From Bacillus sp. FJAT-18017 (GTDB taxonomy: Bacteria > Bacillota > Bacilli > Bacillales > Cytobacillaceae): DNA of 64,000 nucleotides. Shown in pieces: positions 1-8,900 of the stretch. The translations under genes were made by a program, and so were the position numbers. The notes under the pieces are model-generated. The model was given only the letters and a program-made list of their open reading frames with translations, made no database searches and was not told where the DNA came from. The stretch covers positions 2,510,001 through 2,574,000 of the forward strand of contig NZ_CP012602.1 of NCBI RefSeq assembly GCF_001278805.1, written 5' to 3'. Each line of letters starts with the position of its first letter. The stretch's first letter is position 1.

Positions 1-898
1 ATACAGAAATACTTGATACGAGATTACCGGCCAGTATGGAAAGGATGGGCGGATATTTTTTAACAAAGGCCAATAAGGGGTATTGAATGGTAATCACTGT
101 CACCGCATTCAATATGAGCAGGCCGGAAAACAAGCCCGCACCTTTCTCTCCGCCAAGTGAACCAGATAGAAATTGCGGGAGTGTAGAATTGAATTGCGCA
201 TAGGCAAGAACCGCAAGGATGTTGCCAATCAATGCAAGCAATAGAATCCTGTCATTAATCGCAATCCGAGCCGCATCCGTGAATCTTACTGGTTTCTGGT
301 TGGCCGCAACCTTGAGGTTAGCTCCGCTATAGCCTGTTTTCTTGTAGGTTACTATCAGCGATATTCCATAGAGAACATAAACGCTTGCCGCAATGAAGAA
401 AGCAGATGTGCTTTCGGATGAACCGAAATAAAAACCTAAAAGCGGTCCGAAAATAACCCCGACATTTATAGCAGTATAGCGCAAATTGAAAATCGCCAGG
501 CGGTTCTTTGGTTCAGTAAGGTCAGCCAGCAGCGCCCGTGAAGCTGGTTCAAATATTGATTTGCAAAAACCATTTAATGCATTTGCTGCAAAAAATCCCG
601 AAACAGTCTCGGCCATTCCAAAAAGGATGAATACTCCAGCCCAAAGAAAAATTGAAACAAATAAAACGACCTTTCTTCCTAACCGATCGGACAAATAACC
701 GCCTGCAAAGCTCGTGCATATCCCGACTAGCGAGCTTACAGCAATGATTAATCCGGTCTGCCCGGGAGAAACGTGCTTTACTTGGGTCAGGTAAATTGCG
801 AGGAACGGAATACTCATGGATGTTGCCATCCGGCCGAACATGGTCCCTATAAGTATATTTATTACGAGCGGGTGCAAATTCCTGAAGGCTGACAGCAT
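1..898 (-). CDS. MFS transporter, partial (C-terminus beyond window)
   Basis: Reading the reverse strand from an ATG at 898 gives about 299 codons open to the window edge. The protein starts MLSAFRNLHPLVINILIGT and has hydrophobic segments typical of the first eight or so helices of a major facilitator. The motif GGYLSDRLGRKV near residues 65-77 is the MFS loop 2-3 signature (G-x-L-S-D-R-x-G-R). A purine-rich ribosome site (GGAAGGAAGGGAGGG) precedes the ATG. Family knowledge supports a drug/proton antiporter or sugar exporter type. The substrate cannot be told from sequence, and the stop lies outside the window. Confidence 0.8.
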   Translation of the reverse strand, partial: MLSAFRNLHPLVINILIGTMFGRMATSMSIPFLAIYLTQVKHVSPGQTGLIIAVSSLVGICTSFAGGYLSDRLGRKVVLFVSIFLWAGVFILFGMAETVSGFFAANALNGFCKSIFEPASRALLADLTEPKNRLAIFNLRYTAINVGVIFGPLLGFYFGSSESTSAFFIAASVYVLYGISLIVTYKKTGYSGANLKVAANQKPVRFTDAARIAINDRILLLALIGNILAVLAYAQFNSTLPQFLSGSLGGEKGAGLFSGLLILNAVTVITIQYPLLAFVKKYPPILSILAGNLVSSISV

Positions 899-1108
899 CC
901 GTATCCCTCCCTTCCTTCCTTTTTTCAGGAACTTCAATTGCTAGCTTATTTTACCTTTTTACATACATATCAGCAATGAAATGTTTAAGTTGCCTGGTAT
1001 TTAGGAAAAATAAAGATAGAACAGTAAGTTATATATCTTACGACCTATATAAATGGTAAAATAGCAGAAAAGCTTACAAAAATAACCCCGCAAAGGAACA
1101 TTTAGAAT

Positions 1109-1966
1109 ATGACCAAAAAGAAAATTGCCTGGATTACTGATAGTACTGTTTTCCTAACAGAAAAGCTAAAGGCTAACCCCGATGTTTTCGTGGTGCCGCT
1201 TGAAATCATCTTTGGAAATGATGCTTTTGAAGATGGTGTCGATCTTGATACAGAAACACTTTATCAAAGAATTAACAGCGATAAAACGGTTCCGAAAACG
1301 TCGCAGCCTTCTTCCGGGAAGTTTGCTGCACTTTTTGAAAAACTCAAAGAGAATTACGATAGTGCAATAGCTGTCCATATCTCCTCTAAACTAAGCGGAA
1401 CGATGTCAAGCTGCATTGCCGGTGCGGAAATGGCTGGATTCCCCGTGGAAGCGGTTGATTCAAAGTCGTTGTCCTATGCGATTACTGTCCTGATTGAAAA
1501 AGGAATTGAACTTGCTGGGGATGGCCTGGGGGTTAGCGATATAGCCACGATCCTCCGCGAAGAAGCAGACAACGGCCAGAATTATATGTTACTCGGAAAT
1601 CTGGATCAATTTTATAAAGGCGGGCGGATGACAGGTACTCAATACCTTCTTGGAAGCATCCTAAAAATAAAGCCGATTATCCGAATTAATACCAACGGGG
1701 AATTTGAACTGTTTGAGAAAGTTCGATCTGAGAAAAAGGCTGGTGCAAGGCTTGTGGAGCTTTTTGGTGAAGCCCACAGCAAGAATCATATAGAAGAAGT
1801 TTGGGTAATGCACGGAAATGTTCCGGATAAGGCAAAAGAAATGGAAGCAGCTATTAAATCAGCCTTTCCAAGGCTAAAAACGTTCATCGGCGAAATTTCC
1901 TCAACTATTGCTGCTCATGCCGGCGAAGGAACGCTCGCAATCATTTGGCACAATGAACCAAAATAA
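1109..1966 (+). CDS. DegV family fatty-acid-binding protein
   Basis: 285 residues, the normal DegV length. The N-terminal TDST (10-13), TSQPSSG (64-70) and SSKLSGT (92-98) motifs are the ligand-pocket signatures of DegV/FakB proteins, which bind a fatty acid and in many Firmicutes present it to the kinase FakA. The start ATG is preceded by AAAGGAA about 10 bases upstream. It stands alone, divergent from the MFS gene at the left edge, and is closed by a hairpin terminator. A FakB-like role is a family inference; the exact paralogue is uncertain. Confidence 0.85.
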   Translation: MTKKKIAWITDSTVFLTEKLKANPDVFVVPLEIIFGNDAFEDGVDLDTETLYQRINSDKTVPKTSQPSSGKFAALFEKLKENYDSAIAVHISSKLSGTMSSCIAGAEMAGFPVEAVDSKSLSYAITVLIEKGIELAGDGLGVSDIATILREEADNGQNYMLLGNLDQFYKGGRMTGTQYLLGSILKIKPIIRINTNGEFELFEKVRSEKKAGARLVELFGEAHSKNHIEEVWVMHGNVPDKAKEMEAAIKSAFPRLKTFIGEISSTIAAHAGEGTLAIIWHNEPK

Positions 1967-1977
1967 AGTTACTGAAT

Positions 1978-2005
1978 GAGGCCGCCGGTTGGCGGGCTCT
2001 TTTTT
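1978..2005 (+). terminator. Rho-independent terminator of the DegV gene
   Basis: The arms GAGGCCGCC and GGCGGGCTC (one mismatch) enclose a GGTT loop and are followed by a run of seven T. It lies 12 bases after the stop. Confidence 0.8.
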
Positions 2006-2082
2006 AATAAGGCATTCCGGCAAAAGTGAGATTTAGGCGGCGCTTTTACTATAAATGCCAATCTGGATACTGTAATATAAAT

Positions 2083-2117
2083 ATAGGGTTTCCCGATCTT
2101 AGCTCGAGTAACCCTAT
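2083..2117 (-). terminator. Weak hairpin after homogentisate dioxygenase
   Basis: An inverted repeat ATAGGGTT/AACCCTAT lies just beyond the stop of the minus-strand gene. It lacks a good T-tract, so termination here is only a suggestion. Confidence 0.35.
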
Positions 2118-2125
2118 TAATCTTC

Positions 2126-3271
2126 TTAAAGCCATGAATACATGTAATCCTGATCCTCAACTTCTTTTGCCTTTTTGAATACCTTCAACGTGCGGAATGT
2201 GTCAATCATGACCGCTAGTTCGAGTGTTTCTTTTTTGCCGATGCTTGCCTCGGCCTTTCCTGGATGCGGTCCGTGCGGGATGCCGCTTGGATGCAGGCTT
2301 ATCGACCCCTGCTTGATTCCCTTCCTGCTCATGAAGTTGCCTTCCACATAATACAGCATTTCGTCACTGTTAACGTTGCTGTGGAAATATGGCGCTGGAA
2401 TAGCCTCCGGATGATAATCATACATTCTCGGCACAAACGAGCAAACAACAAAATTATGGCCTTCGAATGTTTGATGGACCGGCGGCGGCTGATGAACCCT
2501 CCCGGTAATTGGCTCAAAATCGTCTATATTGAATGCCCATGGATAAAGATAACCGTCCCAGCCAACCACATCAAAAGGATGATGGCCGAGGATATGCTGG
2601 TGCAAATATCCCCTGGTTTTTGTTAGAACTTCAAATTCGCCTTTCTCATCAAAGGTTTCGAGAGTTTCAGGTCCCCTTATATCCCTTTCACAAAAAGGAC
2701 TATGTTCAAGGAGCTGTCCATACTCGTTCCGATATCGCCGTGGTGTAGTGATTTGCGAATATGACTCAACAAACAGGATTTTAGTTTCAGAAACAGGACG
2801 TAGCTGGTATATTGTTCCGATTGGAATTACTAAATAGTCTCCGGGTCTATAAGTGAGTGTCCCGAACATCGTCTCCAGTTTTCCCGAACCATGGTGGATA
2901 AAAAGTATTTCATCGCCGTCGCCATTGCGGTAAAAGGATTCCATTGCGGCAGTGACATGGGCGGTACCAATCAATAAATCGCTGTTGCCCATCAAATATT
3001 CCCTTGCTTCAAGCGCATTTCCGGTTGACTTGAGTTCGGGTGTATAAAAATGCCTGTGCCGCAGCGCCCCTTCTGCCTCGTACTCTGGTAAAAAAGGAAT
3101 TATTTTATCTGCTTTGACGACCTCTGTCGGCATATGCACATGGTACAGTATTGATTGTGTTCCGGAAAACCCTTTTGTTCCCATTACCTGCTCCCTGTAT
3201 AGCGTGCCGTCTTCCTTTCTGAAAATCGTGTGCCGTTTCCGGGGGATTTTCCCCAACTGCCTATAATACAT
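2126..3271 (-). CDS. hmgA: Homogentisate 1,2-dioxygenase
   Basis: 381 residues. It opens the aromatic ring of homogentisate to maleylacetoacetate using non-haem Fe(II). The C-terminal cupin holds the expected iron ligands in order: His297 (PYFHSN), Glu304 (SDEML) and His333 (GIPHGPHPG). The preceding HQPPPVHQTFEG and GHHPFDVVGWDG blocks are also typical of the family, in its shorter bacterial form. The ribosome site AAGGGG overlaps the stop of the upstream hydrolase gene five bases away, so the two are translated together. It is the last gene of the tyrosine-degradation block. Confidence 0.93.
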   Translation of the reverse strand: MYYRQLGKIPRKRHTIFRKEDGTLYREQVMGTKGFSGTQSILYHVHMPTEVVKADKIIPFLPEYEAEGALRHRHFYTPELKSTGNALEAREYLMGNSDLLIGTAHVTAAMESFYRNGDGDEILFIHHGSGKLETMFGTLTYRPGDYLVIPIGTIYQLRPVSETKILFVESYSQITTPRRYRNEYGQLLEHSPFCERDIRGPETLETFDEKGEFEVLTKTRGYLHQHILGHHPFDVVGWDGYLYPWAFNIDDFEPITGRVHQPPPVHQTFEGHNFVVCSFVPRMYDYHPEAIPAPYFHSNVNSDEMLYYVEGNFMSRKGIKQGSISLHPSGIPHGPHPGKAEASIGKKETLELAVMIDTFRTLKVFKKAKEVEDQDYMYSWL

Positions 3272-3275
3272 AGAA

Positions 3276-4208
3276 TCACCCCTTTTCCCTTGAAATTACA
3301 TTTCTTAAGGTTCCCAGTTTATCAATCTGGAGCTCTACTATATCGCCTGGCTGCAGCCAGCGATGTACATCTTCCCCGAGCTCAAGGATGCAGCCGGATC
3401 CAACTGTACCCGATCCAATCAGTTCTCCTGGATGAAGCGTTACCTCTGCCGAAGCACGTTGCAGCATTTCAGCAAATGAATAGTGGATTTCCTTCATGTT
3501 TCCTTTTGAAAGGAGCTGGCCATTAATGGACGCCTTCATTTCTAAATCAAACCCTTTTTCGTCGAAAAGGCTGCTTAATTCATCAGGCGTGACTATCCAC
3601 GGCCCGATTGAGGTGGCGAAATCCTTTCCTTTTGCAGGGCCAAGCCCAACCTTCATTTCTTTTTGCTGAAAATCCCGCGCACTCCAGTCATTGAGGATGC
3701 AATAACCGAATATATAATCGTCAGCTTCATCCACTCGGATATTCTTGCCGGTCTTGCCAATCACACAGCCAATTTCGAGCTCGTAGTCAAGCTTTCGGCA
3801 GCCCCCTGGTTTCTCAATTTTCTCTTCTGGGCCTTTTATAGCAAGATGATTTGAAAAATAAAAGACCGGGATTTCATACCATTCATCAATCATACCGAGT
3901 CCCCTGTTTTCACGTGCTGTTTTTACATGAGCCTCAAATGCATAGAAGTCCCTGAAGCTTCTTGGGTTAGGCAGCGGGGCCACGAGCCTTACTTCCTGAA
4001 GGGAATAAACCCCTTGCGACTTCCCATCCAACCCAGCGTTAATTTTTTTTGCCAAGATGAAATACTCTTCTGACTTGTCGAGAAACTCAAGCATTGACTG
4101 AGGCAGTTGGCCCTCGGACACTTCGCTCATATCAACGGCATATCGGTCATCCAACAGCCAGCCTGCAGCCTGCTCTCCATTTTTCTTTATAAATGTTATA
4201 AATCTCAT
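3276..4208 (-). CDS. Fumarylacetoacetate hydrolase family protein
   Basis: 310 residues. FAH-family C-C bond hydrolase, expected to cleave fumaryl- or maleylacetoacetate to acetoacetate and a C4 diacid. The metal-binding block LDYELEIG (140-147, Asp141/Glu143/Glu145) and LNDWSARD (172-179, Asp174) are intact. It overlaps the upstream flavin reductase-like gene by four bases (ATGA) and abuts hmgA, so this is a tight operon. No maleylacetoacetate isomerase (MaiA) gene is visible nearby. Either the isomer is hydrolysed directly or the isomerase is elsewhere. Confidence 0.88.
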   Translation of the reverse strand: MRFITFIKKNGEQAAGWLLDDRYAVDMSEVSEGQLPQSMLEFLDKSEEYFILAKKINAGLDGKSQGVYSLQEVRLVAPLPNPRSFRDFYAFEAHVKTARENRGLGMIDEWYEIPVFYFSNHLAIKGPEEKIEKPGGCRKLDYELEIGCVIGKTGKNIRVDEADDYIFGYCILNDWSARDFQQKEMKVGLGPAKGKDFATSIGPWIVTPDELSSLFDEKGFDLEMKASINGQLLSKGNMKEIHYSFAEMLQRASAEVTLHPGELIGSGTVGSGCILELGEDVHRWLQPGDIVELQIDKLGTLRNVISREKG

Positions 4209-4834
4209 TTTTTATCACCGGAATTCACAATGCGCGCTAGCTCAAATGTGGAGGCTAGCGGTCTTGTATAAAAATTGCCGGCAAGCCTTCCAATCGGATG
4301 AAGGGGTTCAGCTAGAATCCTGCCCTGATCATGGAGTTCATCGTCCATATGGACATGGACGACTCTTCCAATTACTAGGCTCCCTGCACCTGAGTGTTCT
4401 CCGAAATGAAGAACCTGCTCTAACTCACATTCAAAGTTTATTTTCGATTCTCTAATTCTGGGGACACCAATTTTTTCAGAAGGAGCCTTCGTCAGGCCTG
4501 ATGCTTCAAACTCATCAATATCGGGAGTAAATTCCATAGCACAAATATTCATTTTTTCAGCAATTTCTTCACTAACGATGTTGATGACAAACTGCCCTGT
4601 TTCTTCAATATTTGTTAATGTATCCTTTTTGGCTCCGTCCGTTCCACGCCTCATGGGTGAAAAACAGACTAGCATTGGGTCGGCACTGATAGCCGTGAAA
4701 AAGCTGAATGGTGCAGCATTGGCGACGCCATTCTTACTTAACGTTGATACAAACGCGATTGGCCTCGGGATGATTGCTCCCGTCAAAAGCTTGTAGCAGT
4801 CCCGCCAAGGCATAGTTGTCGGTGTAAATTCCAT
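4205..4834 (-). CDS. Flavin reductase-like FMN-binding protein
   Basis: 209 residues of the flavin reductase-like split-barrel family. The N-terminal block with IPRPIAFVST followed by ANAAPFSFF is the FMN-binding signature. Its position between the aminotransferase (two bases away) and the FAH-type hydrolase (four-base overlap) ties it to tyrosine/homogentisate breakdown. No standard step there needs a flavin reductase, so its substrate is unknown. It could supply reduced flavin to a monooxygenase or protect an iron enzyme; both are speculation. Confidence 0.8.
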   Translation of the reverse strand: MEFTPTTMPWRDCYKLLTGAIIPRPIAFVSTLSKNGVANAAPFSFFTAISADPMLVCFSPMRRGTDGAKKDTLTNIEETGQFVINIVSEEIAEKMNICAMEFTPDIDEFEASGLTKAPSEKIGVPRIRESKINFECELEQVLHFGEHSGAGSLVIGRVVHVHMDDELHDQGRILAEPLHPIGRLAGNFYTRPLASTFELARIVNSGDKK

Positions 4835-4836
4835 AG

Positions 4837-5946
4837 TTAAACTACCCCTTCTGTGGTAAAGGCGTAAACTTCAGCAAGGAGGGAATCATTCTCTTCCCTC
4901 GTTCCCATAGCGATTCGGAGCCCCTCCGGATATGACGAAGAAGACAACGCCTTTACGAATATCCCTTTTTCCGCTAGCTTCTTCTCAAGCTGAAAGGCTG
5001 GGAAACTAACCGGGATAAAAAGAAAGTTTGCTTCAGAAGGAAGCGGTTGAAGCCCGAGTGCAGAAAGCCTTTCCGTTAGGTACTTCCGTTCAACCCGGTT
5101 CTTTTCAGCTGATTCGGCAACATGCTTTAAATCCGTTAGAGAAGCAGCCGCAGCCGCAGATCCGATCCGGTTGACATTGTAAACATCCTTCACTTTTTTC
5201 AGTTCCCCGGAAATCGATTCGTCCATCATCCCGTAGCCAACTCTTAGCCCGGCAAGGCCGTGCATTTTTGAAAAGGTCCTCAGGAACACACAGTTCTTAT
5301 ACTTAGAAAGGATTGCTTCTGCATCAATCAAGTGTCCGGGCGTTACATACTCTGCATAAGCCTCGTCAATCACAACCATGATATGGGCAGGGATATCGTT
5401 GATAAAGCCCAGAAGCGTTTCTTTTTCAACAATCGTCCCGGTCGGGTTATTTGGATTGCAAACAAAGATCATTTTTGTTTTCGGTGTTATATGTGACAGC
5501 ATCGCTTCGAGATCGTGAACACCATTCTTTAGAGGAACAGGCACGGGAACTCCGCCTTCAATCAGCACATTTGTCCTGTAACGTGGAAAGGTACAGTCAG
5601 CCATGATCGCTTCATCACCTATACTGATGTAGGCTCTTGTTAACTGCCTGATGATTTCGTCTGATCCATTTCCAATTGAAAAATTCCCTTCCGTCAACCC
5701 ATGATGGCTGCTTAAGGTACGAAGGAGATTTGCATACGCCCCATCGGGATAAATCGCTGTTCTTGCCAGTTCCTGTTTTGCTGCTTCAAAGGCAAGCGGA
5801 GAAGGTCCGTACGGATTTTCATTATCAGCCATCCGGATAATCCGTTCATAGCCCAGCGTTTTTTGGCAGTCTTCGGGTAAAGCGCCGATCGGGTACGGGA
5901 TAACTCCAGCAAGCTCATCCCTTGGTTTAATCAAAGACATTCCCAT
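4837..5946 (-). CDS. HisC-like PLP aminotransferase, probably aromatic
   Basis: Fold-type I aminotransferase close to histidinol-phosphate aminotransferase. It contains ADNENPYGPSP near the N-terminus, NPNNPTG, VIDEAYAEY, and the PLP-lysine motif RTFSKMHGLAGLRVGYG. The reading frame extends upstream to 6006, but a GGGAG site 6 bases before the ATG at 5946 (another ATG follows at 5940) favours the shorter start, giving about 369 residues. Sitting with hppD, hmgA and a FAH hydrolase rather than his genes, it most likely converts tyrosine (and phenylalanine) to the arylpyruvate. HisC-type enzymes are known to accept aromatic amino acids. Specificity is inferred from context. Confidence 0.82.
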   Translation of the reverse strand: MGMSLIKPRDELAGVIPYPIGALPEDCQKTLGYERIIRMADNENPYGPSPLAFEAAKQELARTAIYPDGAYANLLRTLSSHHGLTEGNFSIGNGSDEIIRQLTRAYISIGDEAIMADCTFPRYRTNVLIEGGVPVPVPLKNGVHDLEAMLSHITPKTKMIFVCNPNNPTGTIVEKETLLGFINDIPAHIMVVIDEAYAEYVTPGHLIDAEAILSKYKNCVFLRTFSKMHGLAGLRVGYGMMDESISGELKKVKDVYNVNRIGSAAAAASLTDLKHVAESAEKNRVERKYLTERLSALGLQPLPSEANFLFIPVSFPAFQLEKKLAEKGIFVKALSSSSYPEGLRIAMGTREENDSLLAEVYAFTTEGVV

Positions 5947-6050
5947 CTCCCACTCCCGTTTTTTTATAAAACTAAATTTTATTTCCTTCCTGCATTGGCA
6001 GCTCAATAAATGAAACCGAGTTAATTTGTATCCATCTTCAATCCGTGGAT

Positions 6051-6262
6051 GAAGACGGGAAAAACCATGAAAAAGTTGGCTTACCGTCCTTCATCGGTTC
6101 AATGAAGACGGGAACAACCGGAAAAAAGTGGCCTTACCGTCCTTCATCGGTTCAATGAAGACGGGAACAACCGGAAAAAAGTGGCCGTACCGTCCTTCAT
6201 CCGGTCAATGAAGACGGGAACAGCCTATAAAAATGTGCCTTACCGTCCTTCATCAAGCCTGC
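6051..6262. repeat. Four-copy 53-bp tandem repeat with internal hairpins
   Basis: The word GAAGACGGGA recurs at 6051, 6104, 6157 and 6210, an exact 53-base period. Each unit also ends in an ACCGTCCTTCATC block, so ATGAAG-ACGG pairs with CCGTCTTCAT across a short A-rich loop. The array fills the gap between the hppD stop (6296) and the aminotransferase start. A diverged copy of the same family is at 62018-62160. Confidence 0.9.
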
Positions 6263-6295
6263 TCTATTTTTTCGGTCAATTAGAAACCACGTAAG

Positions 6296-7411
6296 TTACA
6301 AGTTCCCCCGTTTCGCCTGTTCGCGTTCAATTGATTCAAAAAGCGCCTTGAAGTTGCCCTCGCCGAAGCCTCTTGCACCTTTACGCTGGATAATCTCAAT
6401 AAATAGTGTTGGGCGGTCAACGATTGGCTTCGTGAAAATTTGCAGCAGGTAACCTTCATCATCGCGGTCTACCAGGATGCTAAGCTCGCGCAGCTTCGAA
6501 ATTTCCTCATCAATTTTTCCAACCCGTCCGGCAAGATCGTCGTAATAGGAATCCGGTGTCGACAGGAATTCAACTCCGTTGTCCTTGAGTGCAGCAACGG
6601 TAGAAACAATGTCTTCTGTCAGGATGGCAAGGTGCTGGACGCCTGGTCCGTTATAGAACTCAAGGTATTCCTGGATTTGGGATTTTCGTTTTCCCTCGGC
6701 AGGCTCATTGATAGGGAACTTGATCCGGCCGCCATTGTGCATCACTTTTGACATAAGCGCGGAATATTCGGTAGAGATATCCTCGTCGGAGAAGTGTTTC
6801 ATCTCCTTGAAGCCCATTACTTTTTCGTAATACTCTACCCACTCCTCCATCACCTCGACATTACCGACAACATGATCTACGGCAATCAAGCCGGCGTCAG
6901 GTACCTGGACAGTGTCTGTGAATCTATCAAAACCAGGCAGGAATGCACCTTTATAATCCTGGCGCTCGATTAGTGAATGAATTGTATCTCCATACGTACC
7001 AATGACAGCCTTTTTAACTGTTCCAAATTCGTCATTAAGTACAGTCGGCGCCTCTAAAGCGATGGCACCGCGGTCGACCGCTGCTCCAAAAGCTTTTTCA
7101 ACATCATCAACCAGCAAGGCTATATCTTTTACGCCATCTCCATGTTTTTTAACAAAAGAAGCAACATCACTATTTTCATCATATGAGCCAGTAATCACCA
7201 GGCGGATTTTTCTTTGCTGGAGTACGTAGGAAACAGTCTGGCGATTTCCAGTTTCAAGTCCTGAATAGGCCACAGTCCTAAAGCCAAATGCCTTACAGAA
7301 ATAATATGCAGCCTGTTTGGCATTACCTGTATAAATTTCCATATAATCTACGTCCCGGACCGGAAAGAAATCCTCTGTTACTTCGTTCAAGGTTAATTTT
7401 TGCTCTTGCAT
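6296..7411 (-). CDS. hppD: 4-hydroxyphenylpyruvate dioxygenase
   Basis: 371 residues, standard for bacterial HPPD. It converts 4-hydroxyphenylpyruvate to homogentisate by oxidative decarboxylation, ring hydroxylation and side-chain migration. Two tandem vicinal-oxygen-chelate domains are visible, and the iron triad is present in the C-terminal one: His180 (AVDHVVGNV), His260 (GVQHLAIL) and Glu339 (LFIEIIQRKG). The conserved C-terminal helix GFGEGNFKALFESIE is intact. It has a strong AAAGGAGG site. It lies 37 bases below the lipoamide dehydrogenase gene and upstream of the aminotransferase-hmgA block, linking the two modules. Confidence 0.95.
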   Translation of the reverse strand: MQEQKLTLNEVTEDFFPVRDVDYMEIYTGNAKQAAYYFCKAFGFRTVAYSGLETGNRQTVSYVLQQRKIRLVITGSYDENSDVASFVKKHGDGVKDIALLVDDVEKAFGAAVDRGAIALEAPTVLNDEFGTVKKAVIGTYGDTIHSLIERQDYKGAFLPGFDRFTDTVQVPDAGLIAVDHVVGNVEVMEEWVEYYEKVMGFKEMKHFSDEDISTEYSALMSKVMHNGGRIKFPINEPAEGKRKSQIQEYLEFYNGPGVQHLAILTEDIVSTVAALKDNGVEFLSTPDSYYDDLAGRVGKIDEEISKLRELSILVDRDDEGYLLQIFTKPIVDRPTLFIEIIQRKGARGFGEGNFKALFESIEREQAKRGNL

Positions 7412-7448
7412 TTATGTAGCCTCCTTTGGATTTTTAATTTGGAATGGA

Positions 7449-8900
7449 TTAATTTTTTTCGGTGATTTGTTCTTCCACCCGCTTTTTTTGCGGTTTTAAA
7501 TGGACTGCTTTTTCTTTAAGGCCTTCTGCTGCTTCCAGCATCGCTTCTGCCAGACCTGGATGCGGGAATGAGGGAAACGTAAAATCCTCTTCACGGGCGC
7601 CCATCTCAAGCCCGATAATCCCTCCTGCTATTAATTCATGCGCACCCTCACCGATGATATGAACACCAAGAATGACATCTGTACGATGTTCAGAAACAAT
7701 CTTTACAAAACCGTCCTTTTTGCCAGCTAGCCCGCTAATCCCATTGGAAGCGAGAGGGAACTGACTCGCCTTAACCACAAGTCCTTGATCAATCGCCTTT
7801 TCTTCACTAAGGCCCACAGCTGCAATCGGCGGACGAGTAAAGGCGATTTGAGGCAGAAACCGTAAATCCACCAATGAAGACTCGATTCCGCATGCCACTT
7901 CGGCCGCTGCCTTCCCTTGTTTAAGGGCTTTTGAGGCGAGAAAGGGTCCGCCAGTAATATCACCAATCGCATAGATTCGCTCAAAATTCGTTCTGCACTT
8001 TTCATTAACCTTTACATAACCGTTATCATCGAGATTGATTCCTATTCGCTTGAGTCCTAGCTCATCACTGTTAGGAACTTTCTTTTCACAATAAAAGAAA
8101 TGAGTTGCGGAAACAGTTGTCTCTCCTGATTGCGAAGCGAAGACAATGGTTACACCATCTGTCTGTTCAATCACCTCCTTAATCGAACAATCCTTCAGTA
8201 CAGGAATTTTTTCTTTTTTAAAAATCCGGGACAGTTCCCTTGAAATAGCAGAATCATACGGAAATTCGTTAACTCCTTCTGGCAGCAGCAAGGTGACCTC
8301 AGACCCTAGTGCCCTGTACGCCATTGCCATTTCCAAGTGAATCGTATCCACTCCATAAATGCCGAGATGCTCAGGAATATCCTCAAGGAATGAAATTGAC
8401 CATGAATTGACAATCCTCTTACCTGTCTTGAATGTACCGCCATTGTCTGGGCGAACTCCTGCGGCGATGATTGCCTGGTTAAAGTCATAAAGCTCATAGT
8501 TGTCTCCTTGCTCAACACCAATCCGCGTATCGGAAATAAAAAATGCTGTTCCCTTTAGGATTTGAACTTTATTGGCTTTGCAGAGAGCTTCCACCCCTGT
8601 TCTTAGTCCCTCTACCGTCCTCTTTTGATATTGTTTTAGTTTTTCAAAATTAAATGCTAGACTTTCAGTTTCAATTCCAAATACTGCATTTTTCTTGGAA
8701 TCTTCCAATTTTGCAGAAGCTGTTGTGATCACCTTTGAAGGAATGCAGCCTTTATTCAGGCAAATCCCTCCTAAATCAGCTTTTTCAATTAAAAGCACCT
8801 GTCGTCCTAGCTGTGCCGCCCGAATTGCTGCATGATAGCCGCCAGGGCCGCCCCCGATGATGATAAGGTCTGCCCCATTTGCCATTTCTCCGACAACCAT
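7449..8900 (-). CDS. Dihydrolipoyl dehydrogenase (E3)
   Basis: 483 residues. Flavoprotein disulfide reductase that reoxidises the lipoyl groups of the neighbouring E2. It shows the FAD motif IIGGGPGGYHAA (about 14-25), redox cysteines Cys47 and Cys52 in GGICLNKGCIPSK, a second dinucleotide-binding region, IYAIGDITGG, and a C-terminal GAHELI...SFPHPGLAEA block that contains the catalytic His. The ATG at 8900 directly follows the E2 stop with GGAG upstream, so it is translationally coupled. A second ATG five codons in has poor spacing to its ribosome site. Last gene of the 2-oxoacid dehydrogenase complex. Confidence 0.92.
   Translation of the reverse strand: MVVGEMANGADLIIIGGGPGGYHAAIRAAQLGRQVLLIEKADLGGICLNKGCIPSKVITTASAKLEDSKKNAVFGIETESLAFNFEKLKQYQKRTVEGLRTGVEALCKANKVQILKGTAFFISDTRIGVEQGDNYELYDFNQAIIAAGVRPDNGGTFKTGKRIVNSWSISFLEDIPEHLGIYGVDTIHLEMAMAYRALGSEVTLLLPEGVNEFPYDSAISRELSRIFKKEKIPVLKDCSIKEVIEQTDGVTIVFASQSGETTVSATHFFYCEKKVPNSDELGLKRIGINLDDNGYVKVNEKCRTNFERIYAIGDITGGPFLASKALKQGKAAAEVACGIESSLVDLRFLPQIAFTRPPIAAVGLSEEKAIDQGLVVKASQFPLASNGISGLAGKKDGFVKIVSEHRTDVILGVHIIGEGAHELIAGGIIGLEMGAREEDFTFPSFPHPGLAEAMLEAAEGLKEKAVHLKPQKKRVEEQITEKN

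Noticed and set aside
6051..6262. Possible CRISPR array in the 53-bp repeats
   Set aside because: Units are contiguous with no unique spacers, the period is fixed, and there are no cas genes in the window.
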